The translations under genes were made by a program, and so were the position numbers. DNA of 5,434 nucleotides. Source: Oscillospiraceae bacterium. GTDB lineage: Bacteria > Bacillota > Clostridia > Oscillospirales > Acutalibacteraceae. The stretch is taken from NCBI GenBank assembly GCA_003505905.1, contig DNXM01000195.1, positions 1,677 to 7,110 on the forward strand, in the 5' to 3' direction. Positions 1 to 5,434 of the stretch are shown here, one piece after another (position 1 is the first letter of the stretch; the number at the start of each line of letters is the position of its first letter). The notes beneath the pieces are model-generated. The model was given only the letters and a program-made list of their open reading frames with translations, made no database searches and was not told where the DNA came from.

Positions 1-176
1 CCGCCGTTCTGCGCTGCTTTGAATCCGCAGGCAAAAAGACAAGAGCGAACATTCTGTGCGACTTGCTGGATACCGCTTTCACGGTGGACTTCAATGCGCA
101 CGAGATTAAAACATTCCGTATCGACCCAAGCGGAAAGGCCTACGAGGTCAACTTCTTGGAGGGCATTGTAAAGTGA
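1..176 (+). CDS. Probable GH38 alpha-mannosidase, C-terminal fragment (5' end outside window)
   Basis: An open frame runs from the left edge (first complete codon at position 3) to TGA at 174-176, giving 57 residues with no start in the window. The visible tail has an arginine/glutamate strand (AVLRCFESAGKKTRA) followed by FNAHEIKTFRID and EVNFLEG. This resembles the C-terminal beta-sandwich of glycoside hydrolase family 38 alpha-mannosidases, where an RxYE strand is followed by a P(F/Y)EIKTF-like strand near the end. Those enzymes remove alpha-linked mannose from glycans, usually in the cytoplasm in bacteria. The catalytic domain is not in view, so the assignment rests only on this tail; another glycosidase with a similar terminal domain is possible. 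Its stop codon overlaps the next gene's GTG start (GTGA), so the two are probably cotranscribed and translationally coupled. Confidence 0.6.
   Translation, partial: AVLRCFESAGKKTRANILCDLLDTAFTVDFNAHEIKTFRIDPSGKAYEVNFLEGIVK
158..163 (+). promoter_or_regulatory. Ribosome binding site of the NAD(P)HX repair gene
   Basis: GGAGGG lies 9 bases before the GTG at 173, inside the end of the upstream reading frame. It supports the GTG start, since the encoded N-terminus (MRVVTSSQMKQIE) is exactly where this family normally begins. Confidence 0.8.
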
Positions 177-1696
177 GAGTCGTTACATCCTCACAAATGA
201 AACAAATCGAGCAAAACGCCGTGTCCGGCGGTCTTTCCTATCTGCAAATGATGGAAAACGCCGGCACGGCTTGTGCCGAATATGTCGCTCACACCGTCGC
301 TCATGATATCCCTGCCACAGCGCTCATTGCCTGCGGCAAGGGCAAAAACGGAGGCGACGGTTTTGTAATTGCACGCATTTTGCATCAGCTCGGCCGGTCG
401 GTGGATGTGTTGTTGGTCAACGGTCAGCCGCAGGCGGACGATGCCAAAACCATGTTTGAAAAAATGAATGGCATTTCGGTGCTGGATTTTGCCACACAGC
501 CGAATTTTTCCAAAGAAAAAATCAGCTCTGCCGACTACATAATCGACGCCGTATTCGGATTCGGTTTTCACGGAGAAGCAGATGAACAGACTATCTGCGT
601 GTTTCAAGCCATCAACGCATCAAAGGCAAAAGTCATCGCCGTTGATGTACCGAGCGGTGTGGAATGTGATTCCGCCCATGTGTGCAACGGTGCCATTCAA
701 GCCAACACAACCCTCGCCATCAGCTTTTGCAAACCGGGTCATCTGCTGTACCCGTCCGCCGAGTATTGCGGAGCAGTCGTTCCGTTATCCATCGGCATTG
801 CCGAATCGTGCTGTGACCGTGTGGATGATGCCGGCTTTTTTACCTTGAGCCGAAAAGAAATCCGTCTGCCCGAACGCCGTGCCGAAGCCAACAAAGGCTC
901 ATTCGGCAAGGTGTTGAGCGTGTGCGGCAGTCGCCGTTACGCAGGTGCCGCCGTTTTCGCCGCCAACGGTGCGGTAAAGGTCGGCGCTGGCTTGGTCACC
1001 GCCGCCTTCCCCGATTCGGCTTATCCTGCCATCGGTGCGAAGCTGACCGAACCGATTTTGATGCCCCTGCCCTGCTGTACAGACGGCTTTTTCATCCGTG
1101 GTGCAATCGAGCCGATTCTGTCCGCCTGCAAAAGTGCTTCGGTTTTACTGCTCGGCTGCGGGCTTGGTCAAACACTCGGCACTGCAAGCTTGGTCAACGA
1201 GGTTTTGCCTGCCGCCGAATGCCCGATTGTTTTGGATGCGGACGGCATAAACCTGCTGTGCGGGAATATAAATGGATTGGAGAGCATCGGCACTCGAACC
1301 GTCTTCACACCGCATCCCGGTGAATTTGCCCGTTTAACCGGCAAGACCGTTCCCGAAATACAAAACAACCGCATCGCCCTTGCAAAAGAATTTGCACAAA
1401 GATACAACACCGTGCTTGTGCTGAAAGGAGCCGCCACCGTTGTGGCAAGCCCCGAACGGGTTTATGTCAACCCAACGGGGAACCCGGGCATGGCTCGGGG
1501 CGGAAGCGGTGACTTGCTCGCCGGGATGATTGCCGGGCTGATTGCACAGGGAATGAGCCGTTTTGATGCCGCCGTGACGGCGGTGTTCCTTCACGGCTAT
1601 GTCGGTGACCGTGCCGCCGAAGTCACTTCCGTTCACGGCATGACCCCAAGCGATATGCTTGCCCTTTTGCCGAAAGTGCTCTCCGATTTTGAGTGA
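173..1696 (+). CDS. nnr: Bifunctional NAD(P)H-hydrate epimerase / ADP-dependent NAD(P)H-hydrate dehydratase
   Basis: This 507-residue protein has the usual length for the fused YjeF_N plus YjeF_C repair enzyme. The N-terminal domain (about 1-215) epimerises the R and S forms of hydrated NADH/NADPH. It shows ENAG (28-31), the nucleotide-binding loop GKGKNGGDGF (55-64), DAVFGFGFHGE (125-135) and AVDVPSGV (156-163). The C-terminal ribokinase-like domain (about 225-505) dehydrates S-NAD(P)HX using ADP. It shows KGSFGKVLSVCG (241-252), VLDADGINLL (353-362), FTPHPGEFARL (378-388), VLKGAATVV (416-424) and NPTGNPGMARGGSGDLLAG (433-451), which includes the GGSGD catalytic/phosphate loop. It acts in the cytoplasm to rescue damaged cofactors. 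The GTG start overlaps the upstream stop by four bases and has a strong ribosome binding site. One small oddity is lysine at the first N of the usual GxGNNGGDG loop. Both domains look intact, so both activities are expected. Confidence 0.96.
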   Translation: MRVVTSSQMKQIEQNAVSGGLSYLQMMENAGTACAEYVAHTVAHDIPATALIACGKGKNGGDGFVIARILHQLGRSVDVLLVNGQPQADDAKTMFEKMNGISVLDFATQPNFSKEKISSADYIIDAVFGFGFHGEADEQTICVFQAINASKAKVIAVDVPSGVECDSAHVCNGAIQANTTLAISFCKPGHLLYPSAEYCGAVVPLSIGIAESCCDRVDDAGFFTLSRKEIRLPERRAEANKGSFGKVLSVCGSRRYAGAAVFAANGAVKVGAGLVTAAFPDSAYPAIGAKLTEPILMPLPCCTDGFFIRGAIEPILSACKSASVLLLGCGLGQTLGTASLVNEVLPAAECPIVLDADGINLLCGNINGLESIGTRTVFTPHPGEFARLTGKTVPEIQNNRIALAKEFAQRYNTVLVLKGAATVVASPERVYVNPTGNPGMARGGSGDLLAGMIAGLIAQGMSRFDAAVTAVFLHGYVGDRAAEVTSVHGMTPSDMLALLPKVLSDFE

Positions 1697-1697
1697 A

Positions 1698-1704
1698 AGA
1701 AGGA
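1698..1704 (+). promoter_or_regulatory. Ribosome binding site that decides the lipoprotein start (TTG at 1711)
   Basis: AGAAGGA sits 6 bases before TTG 1711. The alternative GTG at 1693, which overlaps the previous stop, has no purine-rich site at a usable distance upstream. This favours TTG as the true start. Confidence 0.65.
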
Positions 1705-1710
1705 ATCGGT

Positions 1711-2193
1711 TTGAAGCGCTTGTCCGTCCTGCTCATAAGCCTGTTATTTGTTTTGGTGGGATGCGGCACCGTCAAGCCGAGCAACACAAAAATCAACCGC
1801 AGTTTTGCCTGTCCGATTACCATTGAACAAAAAGGACGGAGTTTTTCCGCCGATTTAACGGTAACGGAGCAGGAATGTACTGCGGTTTTTTCTTCGCCGA
1901 TTGAAAGCAAGGGTATGGTTTTCATCAGCCGCAGCGGTCAAATCAGCCTTTTATATGGAAATAATAAAGAAGAAACAATTTTATCTGCGCCGAAACAATG
2001 CTTTCTCTATTGGCTTGACGGTGCTTTGTCGCAAGCGCCGAGCGTGAAAAGCAAAAAAGAAAACACCCTCACCATGCAAGGCACGCACGACGGAACGCTT
2101 TTTCTTCTCACGGTCGATTCCGAAAACGGTCAGCCGCTGTATTTTGAAGTAGATTCCTTGGATTTGACAATCAAATTTCAACCGTCCGCATAA
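1711..2193 (+). CDS. Small lipoprotein of unknown function
   Basis: From the TTG at 1711 the product is 160 residues. It begins MKRLSVLLISLLFVLVGC: a KR-positive n-region, a hydrophobic stretch and a lipobox LVGC with the cysteine at residue 18. It should therefore be exported, lipidated by Lgt, cut by signal peptidase II and anchored on the outer face of the membrane. A longer GTG start (1693, 166 residues) is possible but lacks a good ribosome binding site and lengthens the n-region. The mature part alternates short polar and hydrophobic strands (for example FSADLTVTEQECTAVF, LFLLTVDSENGQPLYF) and ends LDLTIKFQPSA. This would suit an all-beta domain, perhaps distantly like the LolA-type lipoproteins (Bacillus YdcC) found in this gene neighbourhood, but I cannot confirm that family. 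It follows the repair enzyme by 14 bases, so it is probably in the same operon. Confidence 0.85.
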   Translation: MKRLSVLLISLLFVLVGCGTVKPSNTKINRSFACPITIEQKGRSFSADLTVTEQECTAVFSSPIESKGMVFISRSGQISLLYGNNKEETILSAPKQCFLYWLDGALSQAPSVKSKKENTLTMQGTHDGTLFLLTVDSENGQPLYFEVDSLDLTIKFQPSA

Positions 2194-2194
2194 T
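2164..2194 (+). promoter_or_regulatory. Possible internal promoter for mazF
   Basis: A perfect -35 TTGACA (2164-2169) lies in the last codons of the lipoprotein gene, followed after 19 bases by CATAAT (2189-2194), a 5/6 match to the -10. The spacing is two bases longer than ideal, so activity is uncertain. If used, transcription would start near 2201 and leave a leader of roughly 90 bases before mazF, separating toxin expression from the metabolic genes upstream. Confidence 0.35.
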
Positions 2195-2279
2195 ATGAAA
2201 GTGAAACAGACACGAAATTCGCTCCCCGATGATTAAGTGTGTCGTTCTCGGGCAACAATACCATCAAACGGTACATTTC

Positions 2280-2285
2280 GGAGAG
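2280..2285 (+). promoter_or_regulatory. Ribosome binding site of mazF
   Basis: GGAGAG ends 8 bases before ATG 2294. Another in-frame ATG at 2288 lies only 2 bases after this site and would be poorly placed. ATG 2294 gives MNVKRGEIYYADL, the standard family N-terminus. Confidence 0.75.
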
Positions 2286-2293
2286 TGATGAAC

Positions 2294-2656
2294 ATGAATG
2301 TCAAACGAGGAGAAATTTATTACGCAGATTTAAGTCCGGTGGTCGGCTCGGAGCAGGGCGGTATCCGTCCCGTGCTGATTGTGCAAAACGATGTCGGAAA
2401 CCGCTTCAGCCCGACAGTCATAGCCGCCGCCATCACAAGCCAAAAATACAAAACGGGGCTGCCGACCCACATTCGGGTGAATGCAGACGGCTGCGGTCTG
2501 GCAAAGGATTCCATCGTTTTGCTCGAGCAGGTGCGAACCATCGACAAGCGACGCCTGCGGGAACGCATGGGCAATTTGAACGACGGCGACATGAGCCGCA
2601 TTAACCATGCCCTCAGCGTCAGCTTCGGGTTAAATCAGAACGCTTACATGAATTAA
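2294..2656 (+). CDS. mazF: MazF/EndoA-type sequence-specific endoribonuclease toxin (PemK family)
   Basis: This 120-residue protein matches the Bacillus EndoA/NdoA type along nearly its whole length. It has KRGEIYYADLSPVVGSEQGG at 4-23, RPVLIVQNDVGNRFSPT at 25-41, AAITSQ at 45-50, LPTHI at 56-60, and DSIVLLEQVRTIDKRRL at 72-88. The residues needed for RNA cleavage in B. subtilis MazF, Arg25 and Thr48, fall at the same numbers, so the toxin looks active. Family members are soluble dimers that cut single-stranded mRNA at short motifs (UACAU for the B. subtilis enzyme), slowing growth under stress. The normal partner, a small ribbon-helix-helix antitoxin encoded just upstream, is missing: only about 100 bases separate this gene from the lipoprotein gene, with nothing but a 13-codon frame. 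The C-terminus is slightly longer than the 116-residue Bacillus protein. An intrinsic terminator follows at once. Confidence 0.95.
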   Translation: MNVKRGEIYYADLSPVVGSEQGGIRPVLIVQNDVGNRFSPTVIAAAITSQKYKTGLPTHIRVNADGCGLAKDSIVLLEQVRTIDKRRLRERMGNLNDGDMSRINHALSVSFGLNQNAYMN

Positions 2657-2669
2657 CGGCGAATTTCGG

Positions 2670-2698
2670 AAAGAGCGGACAAAAAATCCGCTCTTTTT
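2670..2698 (+). terminator. Intrinsic terminator after mazF
   Basis: The arms AAAGAGCGGA (2670-2679) and TCCGCTCTTT (2687-2696) form a perfect 10-bp stem around a 7-base A-rich loop. The second arm runs into a five-T stretch (2694-2698), with another T-run a few bases on. It starts 13 bases after the mazF stop and closes the rightward operon. Confidence 0.9.
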
Positions 2699-2741
2699 AT
2701 CATTTTTTCGCACTTTCTTCAAAACAATTTCACAAAAGAGC

Positions 2742-2770
2742 TTGCCATTCTCTTATATATCTGTTATAAT
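2742..2770 (+). promoter_or_regulatory. Strong sigma-A-type promoter of the sugar symporter gene
   Basis: TTGCCA (2742-2747) is followed after exactly 17 bases by a perfect TATAAT (2765-2770), with a TG extension at 2762-2763 (extended -10). Transcription should begin near 2777, giving a leader of under 30 bases, too short to hold a riboswitch or attenuator. I see no obvious operator palindrome, so any control would have to overlap the promoter itself or act by catabolite signals not visible here. Confidence 0.85.
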
Positions 2771-2792
2771 TGACTAAATAATTTTTTGGAGT

Positions 2793-2796
2793 GGAG
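2793..2796 (+). promoter_or_regulatory. Ribosome binding site choosing ATG 2805
   Basis: GGAG occurs twice, at 2788-2791 and 2793-2796. The second copy is 8 bases before ATG 2805, an ideal distance. The upstream in-frame GTGs at 2796 and 2799 overlap or abut this site and are not favoured. Confidence 0.7.
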
Positions 2797-2804
2797 TGGT
2801 GCCA

Positions 2805-4307
2805 ATGTCAGCTGAAGCTCAAGCAGTTTCAACTGTAGAAGAAGAGGTGCGTGAAGTACCTCACAAGCACAACCGGCGTTATGTCGGCACAAAAGAAACC
2901 ATTGCCTATGTCATGTACGATATTTCGTTGAGTTTCAACATCGACAAATATCGTGACGTTTTCCTGACCGATATCCTGATGGTCAACTTTGCGTTCCAGA
3001 CATTGGTCAACGGTGTCATCGGCGTATGGGATATCATCAACGATATCTTCCTTGCCGCCTTGGTCGACAAGACCAGAACACGTTTCGGTAAGTTCAGACC
3101 GTATTTGATTTTGTACGCAATCCCCGGCGTTGCATTGACCTTGTTTTATTGGTTCATGCCTTTCATCTTCGCCGGAACAAGTCCGTACTATATGCCGAAG
3201 CTGATTACATACTTGGTTCTTCAGTTCATAACAAACCTCGCTGTTTCACTGAACAACATTGCAAGAACCGGTATGCTCGCAACCATCACCCCCAATATCA
3301 TCGAGAGAACCCGCTTGATTACGCAGGCGAACCTGTTCTCCGGTTTTGTCGAAAAAGCCCCGGAAATCATCATGGGCGTGCTGATTGACTTTGTCAACCG
3401 CGGTGTGCTCAATGTGGATATGCGTTCGCTGTATGTCGCAGGCGGTGCTTTCACCACCTTGGTCGCAGGTGGACTTGCCTTCTACTTCGTCTTGGTTGCC
3501 AAAGAGCGTGTCATGCAAAACGTTGAAAAACCAGCCATCAAGGACAGCATCAAGTCCCTGATTACCAACAAGCCGCTTCTGTTGATTACCGTTGAGCAGT
3601 TCCTCAGCGCCTTCTCCATCAACAGCGGTTTGAACCTCTACTACATCAATGTTCTCGGTTTGGCGTCCATGTCCACCATCGTCGGTATCCCCGGCGCCGT
3701 TGTTTCCCCGTTGAGCTATTCTTATGTTCCCAAGGCTCGTGAGAAGCTCTCCACCAAAACTCTTTGGATTCTCGGCTCTCATTCCGACAACATCCTTCTT
3801 ACCGGCGTGTTCCTTGTCGGTTCCATCAACAAGAACTTTAAGAAGCTCAGCGTGATGATTCCCGCCTTTATGCTTCGTGAAACCCTTTGGATGACTGTTT
3901 ACGGCATCAAAAAGGTTATCCCCGAAGAAATGCGTAACGAGGCCATTGACTATGGTGAATGGAAAACCGGCTACCGTACAGAGGGTATGACCGGCGTTAC
4001 CAAGGACTTGGCTACCAAGTTGGTTTCCACCCTCGGCGCTATGATTCGTACCGCCATTTTGAACTCCATCGGCTACAAGCAGGGTGCAGGCTTCGGCGGA
4101 CAAAGCGAATCGACCGAATTCTCTCTGTTCGCAATGAGCACCGCTCTTCCCGTTGCAACCGGCTTGCTTGCCATTGTCCCGAAGTTCTTCTACGACCTTT
4201 CCGGCGAAAAGAAAGAAAAGATGTATGCCGAGCTTTATGCTCGCCGCAAGGCAATGGAAGACAAGGTCAACAAGGAAGACAGCGAAAAAGAAATTCCGAA
4301 CGACTGA
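2805..4307 (+). CDS. GPH-family (MelB-like, MFS_2) sugar:cation symporter
   Basis: This 500-residue membrane protein belongs to the glycoside-pentoside-hexuronide:cation symporter group of the major facilitator superfamily. These proteins take up sugars or glycosides with Na+ or H+. Hallmarks are GVWDIINDIFLAALVDKTRT (73-92) running into RFGKFRPYL (93-101), the TM2-TM3 loop signature. A second is IDYGEWKTGYRTEGMTG (381-397) before a late helix with Lys405, like the DYG-F/W-K-G-R-E segment of MelB. Hydrophobic stretches along the protein fit about 12 helices. The polar, acidic-rich N-terminal tail (about 30 residues) and the charged C-terminal tail (from about 468) should be cytoplasmic. The substrate cannot be read from the sequence. 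The gene stands alone between its own promoter and terminator. It uses AAG for lysine and C-ending codons more than the genes to its left, which fits high expression or a separate history. Confidence 0.9.
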   Translation: MSAEAQAVSTVEEEVREVPHKHNRRYVGTKETIAYVMYDISLSFNIDKYRDVFLTDILMVNFAFQTLVNGVIGVWDIINDIFLAALVDKTRTRFGKFRPYLILYAIPGVALTLFYWFMPFIFAGTSPYYMPKLITYLVLQFITNLAVSLNNIARTGMLATITPNIIERTRLITQANLFSGFVEKAPEIIMGVLIDFVNRGVLNVDMRSLYVAGGAFTTLVAGGLAFYFVLVAKERVMQNVEKPAIKDSIKSLITNKPLLLITVEQFLSAFSINSGLNLYYINVLGLASMSTIVGIPGAVVSPLSYSYVPKAREKLSTKTLWILGSHSDNILLTGVFLVGSINKNFKKLSVMIPAFMLRETLWMTVYGIKKVIPEEMRNEAIDYGEWKTGYRTEGMTGVTKDLATKLVSTLGAMIRTAILNSIGYKQGAGFGGQSESTEFSLFAMSTALPVATGLLAIVPKFFYDLSGEKKEKMYAELYARRKAMEDKVNKEDSEKEIPND

Positions 4308-4335
4308 TTTCAAACAAGTTCATCTGATTACCGTT

Positions 4336-4370
4336 AGGCACTCATCATCCGATTGATGAGTGCCTCTTTT
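4336..4370 (+). terminator. Intrinsic terminator of the symporter gene
   Basis: AGGCACTCATCA (4336-4347) pairs perfectly with TGATGAGTGCCT (4354-4365), a 12-bp stem with a 6-base loop. CTTTT and then GTTTG follow. On the opposite strand the stem is not followed by a T-run, so it should act only rightward. Confidence 0.88.
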
Positions 4371-4382
4371 GTTTGTTATATT

Positions 4383-4394
4383 CAAAAGCTTTTG
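4383..4394. repeat. 12-bp perfect palindrome CAAAAGCTTTTG
   Basis: A perfect dyad lies between the two convergent genes, immediately followed by an overlapping TTTTGCAAAA dyad (4390-4399). It may be a chance AT-rich element or part of the T-rich exit of the leftward terminator. No binding protein can be named. Confidence 0.5.
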
Positions 4395-4465
4395 CAAAAA
4401 ACGACCGAAATCGACACAGCCAACAGCCGCACAACCCCTTATTACAGGAGATGTGCGGCTGTGTC
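4395..4465 (-). terminator. Probable terminator of the leftward ABC exporter gene, with alternative pairings
   Basis: Read leftward, TGTGCGGCTGT (plus 4452-4462) pairs with ACAGCCGCACA (plus 4423-4433), an 11-bp stem. After one mismatch it can extend by a CUCC/GGGG stretch with one wobble pair, leaving an 8-base loop. The outer part GGCTGTGTC (4457-4465) can instead pair with GACACAGCC (4413-4421), so two structures compete. A run of six Ts (leftward strand, plus 4396-4401) follows, but about 20 bases from the main stem, so it is not a textbook terminator. It begins 14 bases beyond the gene's stop, the expected place. Confidence 0.5.
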
Positions 4466-4479
4466 CATTGTTATGAAAT

Positions 4480-5434
4480 TTAATCGTTTGCGTGGTCAAG
4501 CACTTTCATGGTCACATAACCGTCTTCACTCAATTCGAGCACCTTATCACAATAACGAAGCATCGAACGGCGGTGCGTAATAAACATACAGGTTCGGTCG
4601 GTATACTGCGAAATTCCGTCCAAAACCCTCGCCTCGGTCTGTTCATCCAAGGCACTGGTCGCTTCATCCAAAATCAGCAAGGGGCGTTTTTTGAGCAAAG
4701 CACGGGCAATGGAAAGGCGTTGTGCCTGTCCTTCGGAAATTCCTCCTGCGTGTTCGGACAGCACCGTATCCAATCCATCCGGCAACTGTTCGACAAAATC
4801 ATGGGCGCCTGCGGCTTTGAGTACCTGCCACAATTCTTCTTCCGTAGCCTCCTCATTGCCGTTGCGCAGATTCTTTTCGATTGTTCCCGACAGCAGGGTG
4901 TTGCCTTGCGGCACATAGGAAATAAACCGTCTGGAATCGGGTTCAATCGGTTGAATACCGTTTTCCGTGATATAAGCCTGCACACCGCTTTGCGGCTTTG
5001 TCAGCGCCAAAAGCAAGCGAATCAGCGTTGTTTTGCCTGCGCCGGAGGCTCCGACAATGCCAACCCGTTCTCCGGGCTTTATGTCCAAATTGACATCGTT
5101 CAAAACAGGCTTGACATTATAAGCAAAGTTGACGTGCTCCATTTTGATGCCGACCTGTTCGGGCATATCCGTCCGACCGGAAAAGACCTCGTTTTCGATA
5201 TCCGTCACTTCACGAATACGCTTCGAACAAATCACCATGGAATAAAACTGCGGAAGGACACGGGACAAACCACTCAAGGAACCCTGCACCTGTGAAACAA
5301 GGGAGATGAACAGGGTCAGCGTGCCGTATGTAATATCGCCGGTTGAAATTCGGTAAGTGCCCCAGCAGAACGCACAGATATAACCTGAATTATAAAAAAT
5401 GCGCATCAAGCTGTTGATACCTGCTCCCAAGCAA
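4480..5434 (-). CDS. ABC exporter half-transporter, membrane domain end plus full ATPase domain (5' end outside window)
   Basis: The frame is open to the right edge, so the start is not in view; the TTG near 5430 is simply an internal leucine codon. Counting from there, residues 1-70 hold the end of the transmembrane domain, with two hydrophobic stretches (for example TLTLFISLVSQVQGSLSGLS). Residues about 95-316 are a complete nucleotide-binding domain. It has A-loop Tyr104, Walker A GASGAGKTT (127-135), Q-loop Gln175 in YVPQG, signature ISEGQ (231-235), Walker B LLILDE (251-256), D-loop SALD (259-262) and switch His286. This is the MdlB/MsbA/LmrA-like exporter layout, an inner-membrane protein that works as a dimer. 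The signature has I for L and E for the first G of LSGGQ, a common tolerated variant. The substrate is unknown, and a partner half-transporter may lie just outside the window to the right. Confidence 0.93.
   Translation of the reverse strand, partial: CLGAGINSLMRIFYNSGYICAFCWGTYRISTGDITYGTLTLFISLVSQVQGSLSGLSRVLPQFYSMVICSKRIREVTDIENEVFSGRTDMPEQVGIKMEHVNFAYNVKPVLNDVNLDIKPGERVGIVGASGAGKTTLIRLLLALTKPQSGVQAYITENGIQPIEPDSRRFISYVPQGNTLLSGTIEKNLRNGNEEATEEELWQVLKAAGAHDFVEQLPDGLDTVLSEHAGGISEGQAQRLSIARALLKKRPLLILDEATSALDEQTEARVLDGISQYTDRTCMFITHRRSMLRYCDKVLELSEDGYVTMKVLDHAND

Noticed and set aside
2195..2236. A 13-codon frame between the lipoprotein gene and mazF as a possible antitoxin remnant
   Set aside because: It is too short and has no ribbon-helix-helix resemblance; nothing supports translation.
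2259..2273. Small hairpin TACC/GGTA in the mazF leader as a regulatory RNA
   Set aside because: A 4-bp stem with a 7-base loop is too weak to support a riboswitch or attenuator.
2239..2604. A 121-codon plus-strand frame overlapping mazF in another phase
   Set aside because: Its composition is Arg/His-rich out-of-frame translation, and the MazF frame is unmistakable.
3246..4313. A 355-codon open frame on the minus strand opposite the symporter gene
   Set aside because: It is antisense to a clear membrane transporter gene, lacks family motifs, is rich in G, H, N and Q as expected for the complement of a biased coding sequence, and has no supporting promoter or ribosome binding site that I could see.
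4492..5295. A 267-codon plus-strand frame opposite the ABC exporter gene
   Set aside because: The minus frame carries every ABC ATPase motif in order, so the plus frame is a complement artefact.
5428..5430. TTG at the right edge as start of the ABC gene
   Set aside because: The frame continues to the window edge, and the protein lacks most of its six-helix membrane domain, so this is an internal codon.

Overview
The window looks like chromosomal DNA of a Gram-positive Clostridia-type bacterium (Firmicutes/Bacillota, plausibly a gut Oscillospiraceae/Ruminococcaceae-like lineage). The grounds are intermediate GC, strong GGAGG-type ribosome binding sites, GTG and TTG starts, a type II lipoprotein signal, a MazF very close to the Bacillus EndoA type, and sigma-A-like promoters. 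The taxonomic call is inference. I found no mobile element, tRNA, rRNA, CRISPR array or phage gene.

Positions 1-2656 carry a rightward gene run: the last codons of a probable GH38 alpha-mannosidase, a bifunctional NAD(P)HX repair enzyme (epimerase plus dehydratase), a small lipoprotein of unknown role, and a MazF/EndoA endoribonuclease toxin. The first two genes overlap by four bases, and the lipoprotein start lies 14 bases after the repair-enzyme stop. MazF follows after about 100 bases and may also have its own promoter. A clean intrinsic terminator (about 2670-2698) ends the run. In Bacillus and many relatives the order is acpS, (nnrD), lipoprotein, alr, mazE-type antitoxin, mazF. Here alr and the antitoxin are absent between the lipoprotein and the toxin, leaving a toxin with intact catalytic residues and no adjacent antitoxin.

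Positions 2742-4370 form a self-contained transcription unit: a near-consensus extended -10 promoter, a strong ribosome binding site, one GPH-family (MelB-like, MFS_2) sugar:cation symporter gene and a 12-bp-stem terminator. Its strong signals and AAG-rich lysine codons suggest good expression.

Positions 4371-4479 are a short convergent intergenic stretch with a perfect palindrome and a set of inverted repeats, probably the terminator of the leftward gene. Positions 4480-5434 (minus strand) hold the C-terminal part of an ABC exporter half-transporter (last membrane helices plus a complete nucleotide-binding domain), cut by the window edge.

Functionally the window mixes housekeeping metabolite repair, stress RNA cleavage, and transport. 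The alpha-mannosidase fragment and the sugar symporter may reflect a glycan-using lifestyle, but nothing here shows they work together. The most notable point is the orphan MazF in a neighbourhood that normally supplies its antitoxin.
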